Shown one piece after another: positions 1-8,324 of a DNA stretch of 64,000 nucleotides. The notes beneath the pieces are model-generated. The model saw only the letters and a list, made by a program, of their open reading frames with translations. It did not search any database and had not been told where the DNA came from. Origin of the DNA: Clostridia bacterium (GTDB lineage Bacteria > Bacillota_A > Clostridia > Oscillospirales > CAG-272); contig JAFTSQ010000010.1 in assembly GCA_017467205.1 (NCBI GenBank), positions 1 to 64,000 of the forward strand. Reading direction: 5' to 3'. The translations under genes and the position numbers were made by a program. The first letter of the stretch is position 1. Every line of letters begins with the position of its first letter.

Positions 1-354
1 CTTGAAAACCTTTGCAACTACATTAAGAAGAACTCTCTCTGCGGTCTTGGTCAGACAGCTCCCAACCCTGTTCTCGCTACTCTCAACTTCTTCCGTGACG
101 AGTACGTTGAGCACGTTGTTAATAAGAGATGCCCTGCCGGCGTTTGTAAGAACCTTCTTACCTACAACATCGACCGTGATGCCTGCATAGGCTGCGGCAA
201 GTGCGCTAAGAACTGACCTGCTGACGCTATCACCAGAACCGACTACACAGCTCCCGGTCAAAAGCTCGCTTCCTTCACTATCGACGCTTCCAAGTGCGTT
301 AAGTGCGGCGCTTGTGTTTCCGGCTGTAAGTTCGGTGCAATTTCCAAGAAGTAA
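1..354 (+). CDS. NuoF-like NAD(P)-reducing hydrogenase subunit (HndC/HydB type), C-terminal part, with in-frame TGA
   Basis: Only the last 117 codons lie in the window; the gene begins upstream. They read as the C-terminus of the flavin/Fe-S subunit of a multimeric [FeFe] hydrogenase: the NuoF-type segment with [20 protein letters not shown], then [14 protein letters not shown], then a bacterial two-[4Fe-4S] ferredoxin domain. This subunit normally carries electrons between NAD(P)H and the catalytic subunit encoded next door (18-base gap). In the first ferredoxin motif ([19 protein letters not shown]) the fourth cysteine position is a TGA at 214-216; reading resumes in frame to the second motif [11 protein letters not shown] and a TAA at 352-354. 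TGC to TGA is one C-to-A change. It could be a sequencing error, a real truncation that removes the ferredoxin domain, or far less likely recoding. Family assignment is firm; the status of the stop is open. Confidence 0.88.
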
Positions 355-372
355 TGAAAGGAGTACGCTGAA

Positions 373-2124
373 ATGGAAATGTTAAATGTAAAAGTTAACG
401 GTATCGCAACAAGCGTACCCAAGGGATCTACTATCCTCGAGGCTGCTCGCGCTGCCGGCGTTGAGATCCCCACTCTCTGCTATATGAAGGAAAAGAACGA
501 GATAGGTGCTTGCCGTATATGCGTTGTTGAAGCAACCGGCGCGCGCGGACTCGTTACCGCCTGCGTTTATCCCGTTACCGAGGGTATGGAAATTCAGACC
601 AACACCCCCGCTGTAAGAGAAGCACGCAAGACGACTCTCGAGCTTATCCTTTCCACTCACGACAAGAACTGCCTCTCCTGCTCCCGTTCCACGAACTGCG
701 AGCTTCAGAAGCTCTGCCTTGAGTACGGCGTTGATTCCCAGGCATTCGGCGGATTCAAGCCCGTATACGAGCTCGACTACTCTACTCCCCACCTCGTTCG
801 CGACAACAACAAGTGCATACTTTGCCGTCGTTGCGTAGCAGTCTGTAACGAGCAGGTAGTTTCGGTAATCGGTGCTAACAACCGCGGTATTGATACCTGC
901 ATCGGTCAGCCGTTCGAAATCTCGCTTGGTGAAACTCCCTGTATCTCCTGCGGTCAGTGTACTGCAGTTTGTCCTACCGGCGCTCTCGTTGAGCGCGACG
1001 ATACCGACAAGGTTTGGGAGGCTCTTGCCGACAAGTCCAAGCACGTAGTAGTTCAGACCGCTCCCTCTATCCGCGCAACTCTCGGCGAGTGCTTCGGTAT
1101 GGAGATCGGTACTAACGTTGAGGGCAAGATGGTTGCGGCTCTTCGCCGCCTTGGCTTCGAGAAGGTATTTGACACCAACACCGCTGCTGACTTTACCATC
1201 GTTGAGGAGGCTACCGAGCTTCTTGAGCGTGTTAAAAATGGCGGAACTCTTCCGATGATCACCTCCTGCTCGCCCGGATGGGTTAAGTTCTGCGAGTACT
1301 ACTACCCCGACTTCATCAGTCACCTCTCCTCCTGCAAGTCCCCCCAGCAGATGGGCGGCGCGCTTATAAAGACCTATTGGGCTGAAAAGATGGGATACAA
1401 CCCCGAGGATATCTTCGTTGTTTCCATTATGCCCTGTACTGCAAAGAAGTTCGAGGTTCAGCGCGATGATATGTCGGCTGCCGGCAACGGTATTGCTGAC
1501 GTTGACGTTGCTCTTACCACCCGTGAGCTTGCAAGGATGATAGCTCGCGCAGGCATTAAGTTCACCTCCCTTCCTGAAGAAGACTTTGACAACCCCCTCG
1601 GTGTTGATACCGGTGCGGCTGTTATCTTCGGCGCTACCGGCGGTGTTATGGAGGCGGCTCTCAGAACCGCTAACGACGTTCTCACCGGCAAGGATAACAA
1701 GGAGATCGACTTCTGCGAGGTTCGCGGTACTGAAGGACTTAAGGAAGCTACCTACAATATTGCAGGTCTTGAGATTAAGGTTGCAGTTGCTTCGGGCGCG
1801 AAGAACGCGAAGATCGTTATGGACAAGATTGCAAGCGGCGAGGCCGATTGGACCTTCGTTGAGATTATGGGATGCCCCGGCGGCTGTGTAAACGGCGGCG
1901 GTCAGCCCATCCAGCCCCAGAGTGTTCGTGACACGGTTGACCTTAAGGCTGTCCGTGCTAAAGCTCTCTACGATCAGGACAAGGCAATGGAGGTTCGTAA
2001 GTCGCACCTCAACCCTGTTATCAAGGAAGTTTACGACAACTACTTCAAGGGCGGATACGGTTGCCACAAGGCTCACCACACCCTTCATACGTCTTACGTA
2101 GGAAGAAAGAAGTACAACGTATAA
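373..2124 (+). CDS. [FeFe] hydrogenase catalytic subunit (HndD/HydA type)
   Basis: Catalytic subunit of a cytoplasmic multimeric [FeFe] hydrogenase, 583 residues, reducing protons or oxidising H2 with electrons shared between ferredoxin and NAD(P)H. Visible in order: N-terminal [2Fe-2S] domain (C36, C47, C50, C64); His-Cys3 [4Fe-4S] motif (H96, C100, C103, C109); two [4Fe-4S] ferredoxin motifs (C148-C158 and C190-C200); then the three H-cluster signatures TSCSPGW (about 297-303), MPCTAKK (353-359) and EIMGCPGGCVNGG (497-509). The C-terminus has the small-subunit-like segment ending HTLHTSYVGRKKYNV. The start is the ATG after GAAAGGAG. It follows the NuoF-like subunit in the same operon. A TGCCTCT hairpin in the downstream direct repeat probably ends the transcript. 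Length and all cluster ligands are normal, so this subunit appears intact even though its partner carries a stop. Confidence 0.97.
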   Translation: MEMLNVKVNGIATSVPKGSTILEAARAAGVEIPTLCYMKEKNEIGACRICVVEATGARGLVTACVYPVTEGMEIQTNTPAVREARKTTLELILSTHDKNCLSCSRSTNCELQKLCLEYGVDSQAFGGFKPVYELDYSTPHLVRDNNKCILCRRCVAVCNEQVVSVIGANNRGIDTCIGQPFEISLGETPCISCGQCTAVCPTGALVERDDTDKVWEALADKSKHVVVQTAPSIRATLGECFGMEIGTNVEGKMVAALRRLGFEKVFDTNTAADFTIVEEATELLERVKNGGTLPMITSCSPGWVKFCEYYYPDFISHLSSCKSPQQMGGALIKTYWAEKMGYNPEDIFVVSIMPCTAKKFEVQRDDMSAAGNGIADVDVALTTRELARMIARAGIKFTSLPEEDFDNPLGVDTGAAVIFGATGGVMEAALRTANDVLTGKDNKEIDFCEVRGTEGLKEATYNIAGLEIKVAVASGAKNAKIVMDKIASGEADWTFVEIMGCPGGCVNGGGQPIQPQSVRDTVDLKAVRAKALYDQDKAMEVRKSHLNPVIKEVYDNYFKGGYGCHKAHHTLHTSYVGRKKYNV

Positions 2125-2139
2125 GGGCTTAGGTATTTG

Positions 2140-2244
2140 GGCGTAACCGAATAAAAAACGGCAGAGGAATTGTGAAAACAGTGCCTCTGCCATGCTTTTA
2201 TGTCAATTTATTGGAATTAAGGTTGAAAACCTATGGTTTTCTTC
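2140..2244. repeat. 105-bp exact direct repeat, copy 1 (contains terminator hairpin)
   Basis: Identical base for base to 2360-2464. It holds the hairpin GGCAGAGG...CCTCTGCC, which sits 3' of the hydrogenase gene and is probably its terminator, and a second perfect hairpin GAAAACC-TAT-GGTTTTC at the right end. The two copies flank a 115-bp element (2245-2359). Confidence 0.9.
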
Positions 2245-2359
2245 ATTTTTGTTTTAGTTTTTTATTCTACCGCCGTTTGCTGAACTCTCGTCGTACCACC
2301 GTACGCCTTCGGTCGCAAACGACGCTTTCCGCTCCAAATCCCTTTGCCCGTCGAGTTTA
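2245..2359 (-). repeat. Degenerate dispersed intergenic element, copy A
   Basis: This segment resembles 20995-21095 and the reverse complement of about 49405-49500. Shared blocks on the plus strand are CTACCGCCGT, CTCGTCGTAC, CGTACGC, GCTTTCCGCTCCAAATCC. It contains hairpins CGTAC-CACC-GTACG and GTCG-CAAA-CGAC; the other copies have stems at the same places with different bases. Read on the minus strand it lies directly 3' of the MATE gene. There is no convincing ORF in the 343-base gap 2125-2467. Confidence 0.6.
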
Positions 2360-2464
2360 GGCGTAACCGAATAAAAAACGGCAGAGGAATTGTGAAAACA
2401 GTGCCTCTGCCATGCTTTTATGTCAATTTATTGGAATTAAGGTTGAAAACCTATGGTTTTCTTC
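2360..2464. repeat. 105-bp exact direct repeat, copy 2
   Basis: Exact copy of 2140-2244, including both hairpins. It ends 3 bases before the MATE stop codon. The duplicate may serve as terminator for the minus-strand MATE gene; the repeat arose recently, as no base differs. Confidence 0.9.
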
Positions 2465-2467
2465 TTT

Positions 2468-3871
2468 TTATTCTATGGAGATAGGTGTATCAAGCTTCTC
2501 TTCGTTCATATTTCCGAGCGCTTTGCGGAGCACGTGGGTAACGAAGATGATACAAAGCGTGCAACCAACGAGCTCTGCTATCGGGAAAGACCACCATACG
2601 AGGTTTACGTTGCCCGAAAGCGAAAACAGATACGCCGCAGGAATGAGCACCACAAGCTGTCTTGCTATGCTTACGATAAGGCTGTATATGCTCTTGCCAA
2701 GCGCCTGGCAGGTGGAAATGCTTACTATTGAGAATCCTGCAAGCACAAAGCTCAAGCTTATCGTGCGAAGCGCTACATTTCCGATAGCTATCATTCCCTC
2801 GCCTGCGGAGAAGAAGGAGAGAAGAAGCTCCGGGAAGAGCTGGAAGACGAGAAGCCCCAAAATCATATAGGATACCGCAACGACGGCGGCAAGCTTCATC
2901 GTAGCGTAAATTCTTGATTTTTTGCGAGCGCCAAAGTTATACGCAATAATCGGTACCATACCGTTATTAAGACCGAACACCGGCATAAATACAAAGCTTT
3001 GAAGCTTGAAATACACGCCGAATACGTTTTCTGCCTCCTGACTGAAGCCGCCGAGGATATTATTCATAGAAAACGTCATAACCGAGCCAATCGCCTGCAT
3101 TAGCACCGAGGGTATACCTATGGCAAGCATATCGCGAAGCTCACGAGCTACGGGGATAAGATTTTTAAGCTTAAGAGTTATTTCCGGGTTGAATTTAAGA
3201 TTTAAGAAAATACCGACAGCGGCGGCAACGAGCTGGCCTATTACAGTTGCAATAGCCGCTCCTGCAACACCCATAGCAGGTGCGCCGCAAAGTCCGAAAA
3301 TGAGTATGGGGTCAAGAATAATGTTTACAACAGCACCCGAAAGCTGAATAAGCATACTGTAAAGCGAGCGTCCCGTTGCCTGCATAAGCCTTTCGGTAAC
3401 CACTTGGATAAACACGCCGATAGAGCCTATGCTGGTTATCGAAATATAGTCTACGCTAAAGTTATAAACGTCACTTCCCACTTCCTTTTGAAGTGCAACG
3501 AAGGGCTCGGTCAAAAACAGACCAAATATTAAAAATACAAGATAACCGCAAAGGGTAAGGAAAAAGCCCTGCCCTGCTATAAGGTTTGCCCTATCACTGT
3601 CCTTCTCGCCAAGGGAGCGCGAAAGGAGCGCATTCATACCTACGGCAAGACCGACAGCGAGCGCTATCATAAGGTTCTGTATCGGGAAAGCAAGCGTCAG
3701 TGCGCCCGTTCCGGCTATCGGGTCAAGCTTTGCTACGAATATAGAGTCAACTATGTTGTAAAGCGCCTGAACCACCATTGATATTATTATCGGCACGGAT
3801 ATCGAAAAAAGAAGACTCGGTATCTTCATCGTGCCCATTTTGTTTTCTTTAAGCTCTTTTACTTCCGCCAT
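2468..3871 (-). CDS. MATE family multidrug/metabolite efflux transporter
   Basis: A 467-residue polytopic membrane protein of the MATE (NorM/DinF-like) family, which exports cationic drugs or metabolites using an H+ or Na+ gradient. The pattern is the usual two bundles of six helices: an early PSLLFSISVPIIISMVVQALYNIVDSIFVAKL segment shared by MATE proteins (here spanning about residues 18-48), the repeated small-residue and proline-rich helices, and a matching second-half motif at PSVLMQAIGSVMTFSMNNIL. The start is ATG with AAGGGA upstream. It is transcribed alone from a TTGACA/TAAAGT promoter at 3906-3934. The substrate cannot be inferred from context; the flanking HD-domain gene is separated by a terminator. 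Confidence 0.93.
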   Translation of the reverse strand: MAEVKELKENKMGTMKIPSLLFSISVPIIISMVVQALYNIVDSIFVAKLDPIAGTGALTLAFPIQNLMIALAVGLAVGMNALLSRSLGEKDSDRANLIAGQGFFLTLCGYLVFLIFGLFLTEPFVALQKEVGSDVYNFSVDYISITSIGSIGVFIQVVTERLMQATGRSLYSMLIQLSGAVVNIILDPILIFGLCGAPAMGVAGAAIATVIGQLVAAAVGIFLNLKFNPEITLKLKNLIPVARELRDMLAIGIPSVLMQAIGSVMTFSMNNILGGFSQEAENVFGVYFKLQSFVFMPVFGLNNGMVPIIAYNFGARKKSRIYATMKLAAVVAVSYMILGLLVFQLFPELLLSFFSAGEGMIAIGNVALRTISLSFVLAGFSIVSISTCQALGKSIYSLIVSIARQLVVLIPAAYLFSLSGNVNLVWWSFPIAELVGCTLCIIFVTHVLRKALGNMNEEKLDTPISIE

Positions 3872-3905
3872 TATTAATAAGTCCCTTTATAATAAAATCC
3901 ATACA

Positions 3906-3934
3906 ACTTTATCATATTTTAAGGAAGTTGTCAA
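3906..3934 (-). promoter_or_regulatory. Sigma-A type promoter for the MATE gene
   Basis: On the minus strand TTGACA (3934-3929) is followed after 17 bases by TAAAGT (3911-3906), 35 bases upstream of the ATG. Confidence 0.7.
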
Positions 3935-4008
3935 GTGATAAATTGTTAACTAATTAAATATTGCAGCCCACGGATGATATTTGTGTCGGATTTTTTCAAA
4001 ATCAGAGA

Positions 4009-4047
4009 AAAGCGGTCGGATTTATGAAAAATCCGACCGCTTTTTTG
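4009..4047. terminator. Bidirectional intrinsic terminator
   Basis: A 14-15 bp stem (AAAGCGGTCGGATTT paired with AAATCCGACCGCTTT) around a short loop, followed by T6 on the plus strand and by T-rich sequence on the minus strand. It lies just 3' of the HD-domain gene and so ends the heparinase-like operon. Confidence 0.85.
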
Positions 4048-4067
4048 TAAACTATCGTTTGCGATTT

Positions 4068-4652
4068 TTATTCTTTTTCGCTTTCGATAAAATAGGTTGC
4101 CTCGCTGTCCGCCGTTGAGAGAGCGAAGGCAAGCGGGAACATTTCAAACGCGGCTGACACGTTCCTCGGATCCTCGGTCGAGGAGTATCCCATATGATAC
4201 CTTATCGCGAAGGCTTCCTCGCGCGTCAGGCGCATATATCCGTTTATGATATAAACGCTCTTCTCGCCGTGACCGTACGGGAGCTTATCGTCGTACTCAA
4301 AGGTGTCAACCCTCTGCCACACGCCCTTATCGTCCTTCACGTTGCGAAAGCCCTTTTTATAAACTCCGACCTTGCAAAGATCGTGAAGCAGCGCGACTAT
4401 CGCAATGCTCTCCCTCGAATAGTCAAAGCCGAACTTTTTTGCTCTGTCACTTTCAAGATAGGAAAGCAGGCATTCGTATACGTTAATGGAATGCTCGCAA
4501 AGACCGCCCTCGTATGAGGAATGGTATCTTGCGCTTGCGGGCGCTGTGAAGAAATCGCTGGCAGGCGAGGTAAGATACTCGAGAAGCTTATCCGCGCCCT
4601 CACGCTTGATATTCGTTTTGTATATTTCTATAAATCTTTCCTTGGGCGTCAT
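4068..4652 (-). CDS. HD-domain phosphohydrolase
   Basis: A 194-residue protein of the HD superfamily (metal-dependent phosphohydrolases), similar in layout to stand-alone HD proteins related to the YhaM 3'-5' exonuclease. The metal ligands are visible: H in GLCEHSINV (about 55), HD in ALLHDLCKVG (about 92-93) and a later H in AIRYHMGYSS (about 153). The chosen ATG at 4652 has GAGG at good spacing; an in-frame GTG two codons upstream is less likely. It is the last gene of the minus-strand run after four heparinase II/III-like genes, 23 bases beyond the last one, so it is probably co-transcribed. Whether it acts on nucleotides, RNA or a signalling molecule cannot be told. Confidence 0.8.
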   Translation of the reverse strand: MTPKERFIEIYKTNIKREGADKLLEYLTSPASDFFTAPASARYHSSYEGGLCEHSINVYECLLSYLESDRAKKFGFDYSRESIAIVALLHDLCKVGVYKKGFRNVKDDKGVWQRVDTFEYDDKLPYGHGEKSVYIINGYMRLTREEAFAIRYHMGYSSTEDPRNVSAAFEMFPLAFALSTADSEATYFIESEKE

Positions 4653-4675
4653 AAGCACCTCTTTTTAGTTTTTAT

Positions 4676-6475
4676 TTATCTCAATACGAGCTCGAAGGTA
4701 AATTCCTTCGTCGGATTGATTATTTCAAAATCTACCATATAAGCACGGAATCCGTCGCGATGGCGAACGCGGTTTTTCTCATCGTTATCCTCAAATACGC
4801 GAATCACAGGCGTAGCACGGCTTGCGTCGTACTCAAAGGTGAGAGTTTCGCCGTTTGTACAAATGCTGACTACACCGTCAACAATGGTCGGCTGGTGGTA
4901 GGAGATGAATCTTTCGGTGACGGACGAGGGAGCTTCCTTAAAGCGATAGGTGTCCTTAACGCGAACGCACTCCTCTGCCTTATCAAGATGCACGTTACGG
5001 ACGAGGCTTTCAAGGTTGGGAAGCTCGTAAGCACCTGCAATATCCGAGGTTATTCCACTCTCTTCGGTGATAACCGTTCCCGCAGCTCTGTATTTCTCGC
5101 CATACCTCTGCTCTTCCCCTTCAACTATCGGAACACTGTGTCCGCGCGAGGAGCAGGCGAAGTTATTGTATCTGTATTCGTGATTGAAGTAGGTTCCGGA
5201 GTAAACACCCGCGCCTATATCGGAGATGAGGTTTGCGCTGTTCTTGTAAATCTGGAAGCTGCCGATATCGTTATGGTTATGCGGCTCGAACGCCTCCCAG
5301 TTATGACCTGCCTTTGCAGCAAGACCCATACCGTTTGCAGTCGAGGACATAAGCCACTGTGCATCGGGAAGAATGTAGGTTTTGCCTACCTCAAGTGCGC
5401 ATCCGTCAAAGCTCTCCGGAGCAAGAGTAAGCGCTTTCATAGCAAAAGTGAAGCTTGTGCCTTCGCCGTAATCAAAGCTTACGAGGCTTTTCTCGGGGAG
5501 GGTTATGTCGGGATAATACTGATTAAGGGTCATAGTGAGAGGAACGTCGAATCTACCGGTATCGCTTCCGCCGCAGTCGGAGAAGGTTACTATCTTACCG
5601 CCCTTGAAGAAGCACTTTTGCTTAAACTGTGCAACCCTCTTTACCTTTTCGTCGTCGAAGAGATTTATCTCACCGTCGGTATACTTATAAAGCATATCTG
5701 CAAAATATGAGTAGAATCCGAAGCCGTAGCCCCAATATCCGATGCCCTCACAGCAGGCTCCGTCGTTCGGATAGCCGCCAAGGTGGCACTCCATACACTC
5801 GATAGTGGTATAGATGTCTTTAGCAAGCGCCTCGGGATCTTTTTCAAGATAAAGTGCCGTGATGCCTATCTCGCCGGAGCAAACCGCAGACCAGTTGTGT
5901 ATCGCCTTTTTCCACCAGAACGGTCTGTCGTAAAGAGAAAGGCAACGATCGTATATAAGGCGGCGTGCACGGATGGAAATGATAGGCTCCATCTTATCGC
6001 CGAGGTTCTCGATAATTTCCGCAATTATCATACAGGTTTCGGCGGAGAAGAGGTCTATATTAAAATTATCCGGCTGATATTCGGTAAGTCCGCCTGCACC
6101 AACGTGCGCGGGAATGTTCCAGACGTACTCGTCCATAATTGCCCAAAGAACATCCTCAAGCTCCTTGATATACTCCTCTTCGCCGTAGAGCCACGCCATA
6201 AGAGCGCAGACACCGAGCTTGCGTCTGTTGTAATAGTACCAATACTCTCCGTCCTTGCGGTTTCCGTCTTTATAGAAGCGCTTGAACGCCGAGAAAGGAA
6301 GAGCTATCGTTTTGTTTGCGGTGTACTCGGCATACTTAACCTTCGCTTTTTCAAGATAAGGCTGAACCGACGGCTTGTTAAGTATTCTTTCTCTATCAGC
6401 ATCGGTATAAGTAAGCTTCTTGCCAACGTACTTCGAAAGTATGGCGGTTAATTCTTCGACAGTATACTTTTTCAT
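4676..6475 (-). CDS. Heparinase II/III-like polysaccharide lyase, tandem paralog 1
   Basis: A 599-residue protein of the heparinase II/III-like fold: an N-terminal alpha/alpha-toroid (to about residue 330), then a beta-sandwich carrying the family hallmark HNHNDIGSF near residue 400 and SDIGAGVY after it. Other conserved points are WNIPAHVG, HNWSAVCSGEIG and EGIGYWGYGFG (a tyrosine-rich segment at the place of the lyase catalytic Tyr). No signal peptide, so it should act in the cytoplasm on imported uronate-containing oligosaccharides; that role is inferred from the family. The last of four tandem paralogs, with a good GGAGAG ribosome site 40 bases after paralog 2. Its middle (RYGEKYR to ESLVRNV) is closest to paralog 4, but its C-terminus is the most divergent. 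Confidence 0.82.
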   Translation of the reverse strand: MKKYTVEELTAILSKYVGKKLTYTDADRERILNKPSVQPYLEKAKVKYAEYTANKTIALPFSAFKRFYKDGNRKDGEYWYYYNRRKLGVCALMAWLYGEEEYIKELEDVLWAIMDEYVWNIPAHVGAGGLTEYQPDNFNIDLFSAETCMIIAEIIENLGDKMEPIISIRARRLIYDRCLSLYDRPFWWKKAIHNWSAVCSGEIGITALYLEKDPEALAKDIYTTIECMECHLGGYPNDGACCEGIGYWGYGFGFYSYFADMLYKYTDGEINLFDDEKVKRVAQFKQKCFFKGGKIVTFSDCGGSDTGRFDVPLTMTLNQYYPDITLPEKSLVSFDYGEGTSFTFAMKALTLAPESFDGCALEVGKTYILPDAQWLMSSTANGMGLAAKAGHNWEAFEPHNHNDIGSFQIYKNSANLISDIGAGVYSGTYFNHEYRYNNFACSSRGHSVPIVEGEEQRYGEKYRAAGTVITEESGITSDIAGAYELPNLESLVRNVHLDKAEECVRVKDTYRFKEAPSSVTERFISYHQPTIVDGVVSICTNGETLTFEYDASRATPVIRVFEDNDEKNRVRHRDGFRAYMVDFEIINPTKEFTFELVLR

Positions 6476-6514
6476 TTTTTCTCTCCTTTGTAAAAATTAT
6501 TTAGAAGGTGTGTT

Positions 6515-8311
6515 TTATTCGAAGGTTATGCTTACGGTAAATTCTTTAGCGGGGTTTATCACCTCGAAATCCACCATATAAGCCTTGAAGCCGGGGGTGT
6601 GGCGCACAAGGCAGTCGACGTCCTCGTAAACTCTGACGGTTGGTTTGAGTGCGCACTCGTCGTAGCCGAACAGAAGCACCTCACCGTTTGCCTCGATAGT
6701 CACTCTGCCGTCCTCTATCTTTGGCTCGTGGTAGGATATGAACCTTTCGGTGACCGACTTCGGCGACTCCTTGAAGCGATAGGTATCGGAAAGGTATACC
6801 CTCTCCTCATCGTTGTTAAGATAAATACGGCGCACGAGGCTTTCAAGGCCTTCGAGGGTGTACGCGCTCGCGATGTCCATACTTATTCCGGACTCCTCGC
6901 TTATCACGACGTCACGCGCTTCGTGCTCTCTGCCGTACATCTGATAAGTGCCGTCGATTATCGGGACGCTATGCCCCTCCGACGAACAGGCAAAGTTCTT
7001 GTAGCGGATATGGTTAGTGAAATAGCCTGCACGATAAACGCCTGCACCTATATCGGAGATAAGGTTGGCGTTGTTTTTGTAGATATGGAAGGTTCCGATA
7101 TCGTTATGGTTATGCGCCTCGTTGTTATGACCGCCCTTTGCGGCAATACCCATACCGCCCTTCGAGGAGGATATATACCACTGTGCATCCGGGAAGATAT
7201 AGGTCTTCCCCGCTATGTCAAGCGGCTTGCCGCCCTGCAAGTCGGGCATAAGAGTCAAGGTCTTCATAGCTACGAAGAAGCTAAATCTATATCCGTTGCC
7301 GCAGCAAGAATCAACAAGACTCGGCTCGGGAAGAGTTATCTCGGGGAAATATTTATTCAGCGTCATCGTTAAGGGTAGGCTGAACGTGCCCTTGTCGCTT
7401 GCGCCACAGTCGGAGAAGGTGATCTTTTTGCCGCCCTTGAAGAAGCATTTATGCGGAAATGCGGCAATCCTTCTTATCTTTTCGTCTTCAAAAAGATTTA
7501 TCTCGCCGTCAGTGTAGGTATAAAGCAGGTCGCCGAAGTAGGCGTAGTTGCCAAAGCCGTATCCCCAATAACCAAGTCCCTCAGTGCAAGCACCGTCGTC
7601 CATAAAGCCTTGAAGGAAATATTCGAATGCGTCGAGGCAACCGTAAATTATTCTTGCAAGCTCCGCAGGCTCTTTGCCTGCGAAGAAGGCTGTGTGACCT
7701 ATCTGACCTGCGCAGACTGCAGACCAGTTATTAGTCGACTTCTTCCACCAATAAGGCTTATCGAAAACCTTAAAGCACCTGTCCTCAAGAAGACGGCGGG
7801 CACGGATAGAAACGATAGGCTCCATCTTGTCGCCGAGATTGGCAATTATCTGTGATATCACCATACAGGTTTCCGACGAAAAGAGGTCGAGGCTGAAGTC
7901 GTCCGGCTGATAGTCGGTAAGTCCGCCTATCTTGCCCATATGCGCGGGAATGTTCCAGACGTACTCGTCCATAATTGCCCAGAGAATATCCTCAAGCTGA
8001 CTTATATACTCCTCTTCGCCGTAAAGCCAAGCCATAAGAGCACAAACACCGAGCTTGCGCCTGTTGTAGTAGTACCAATACTCGCCATCCTTGCGATCTC
8101 CGTCTATAAAGAAGCGCTTGTACGCCGAAAAAGGAAGAGCCACGGTTTTGCTTGCGGTGTACTCCTCATAGCCCTCTTTTATGCTATCGAGATTAGGTTT
8201 GAGCGCAGGATTGTTCAGTATCCGTTCGCGGTCAGCGGCAGTATATGTGACTTTTCTGCCCTGATATTTCTCGAATATTTTGGTTAATTCTTCAATTGTG
8301 TATTTTTTCAT
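6515..8311 (-). CDS. Heparinase II/III-like polysaccharide lyase, tandem paralog 2
   Basis: A 598-residue paralog with the same architecture: toroid segment with YYYNRRKLGVCALMAWLYG, NIPAHMGKIGGLTDYQPDD, NNWSAVCAGQIG and EGLGYWGYGFGNY, then the beta-sandwich with EAHNHNDIGTF and SDIGAGVY. It lacks the extra EPH residues found before HNHND in paralogs 1, 3 and 4 and reads GGHNNEAHNHND instead. The last about 230 bases are nearly identical to paralog 3 (for example 6613-6644 against 8423-8454) although the rest of the two genes differ, which suggests gene conversion. Good ribosome site (GGAGAGG); 13 bases after paralog 3. No signal peptide. Family-based role: cytoplasmic oligosaccharide lyase; substrate unknown. 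Confidence 0.82.
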   Translation of the reverse strand: MKKYTIEELTKIFEKYQGRKVTYTAADRERILNNPALKPNLDSIKEGYEEYTASKTVALPFSAYKRFFIDGDRKDGEYWYYYNRRKLGVCALMAWLYGEEEYISQLEDILWAIMDEYVWNIPAHMGKIGGLTDYQPDDFSLDLFSSETCMVISQIIANLGDKMEPIVSIRARRLLEDRCFKVFDKPYWWKKSTNNWSAVCAGQIGHTAFFAGKEPAELARIIYGCLDAFEYFLQGFMDDGACTEGLGYWGYGFGNYAYFGDLLYTYTDGEINLFEDEKIRRIAAFPHKCFFKGGKKITFSDCGASDKGTFSLPLTMTLNKYFPEITLPEPSLVDSCCGNGYRFSFFVAMKTLTLMPDLQGGKPLDIAGKTYIFPDAQWYISSSKGGMGIAAKGGHNNEAHNHNDIGTFHIYKNNANLISDIGAGVYRAGYFTNHIRYKNFACSSEGHSVPIIDGTYQMYGREHEARDVVISEESGISMDIASAYTLEGLESLVRRIYLNNDEERVYLSDTYRFKESPKSVTERFISYHEPKIEDGRVTIEANGEVLLFGYDECALKPTVRVYEDVDCLVRHTPGFKAYMVDFEVINPAKEFTVSITFE

Positions 8312-8324
8312 AACCTCTCCTTCA

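Noticed and set aside
214..216. Selenocysteine at the ferredoxin TGA of the NuoF-like gene
   Set aside because: No good hairpin directly 3' of the TGA, and the argG TGA (Gly place) and mutS TAG cannot be explained this way. TGA ends argC, serA and argH normally.
382..2193. Long minus-strand open frame opposite the hydrogenase gene
   Set aside because: Antisense shadow of a gene with firm motifs; its protein has no family features and no ribosome site.
4760..8287. Long plus-strand frames opposite the heparinase-like genes
   Set aside because: They recur in the same position on each paralog, as expected for shadows of the coding strand, and lack starts with ribosome sites.
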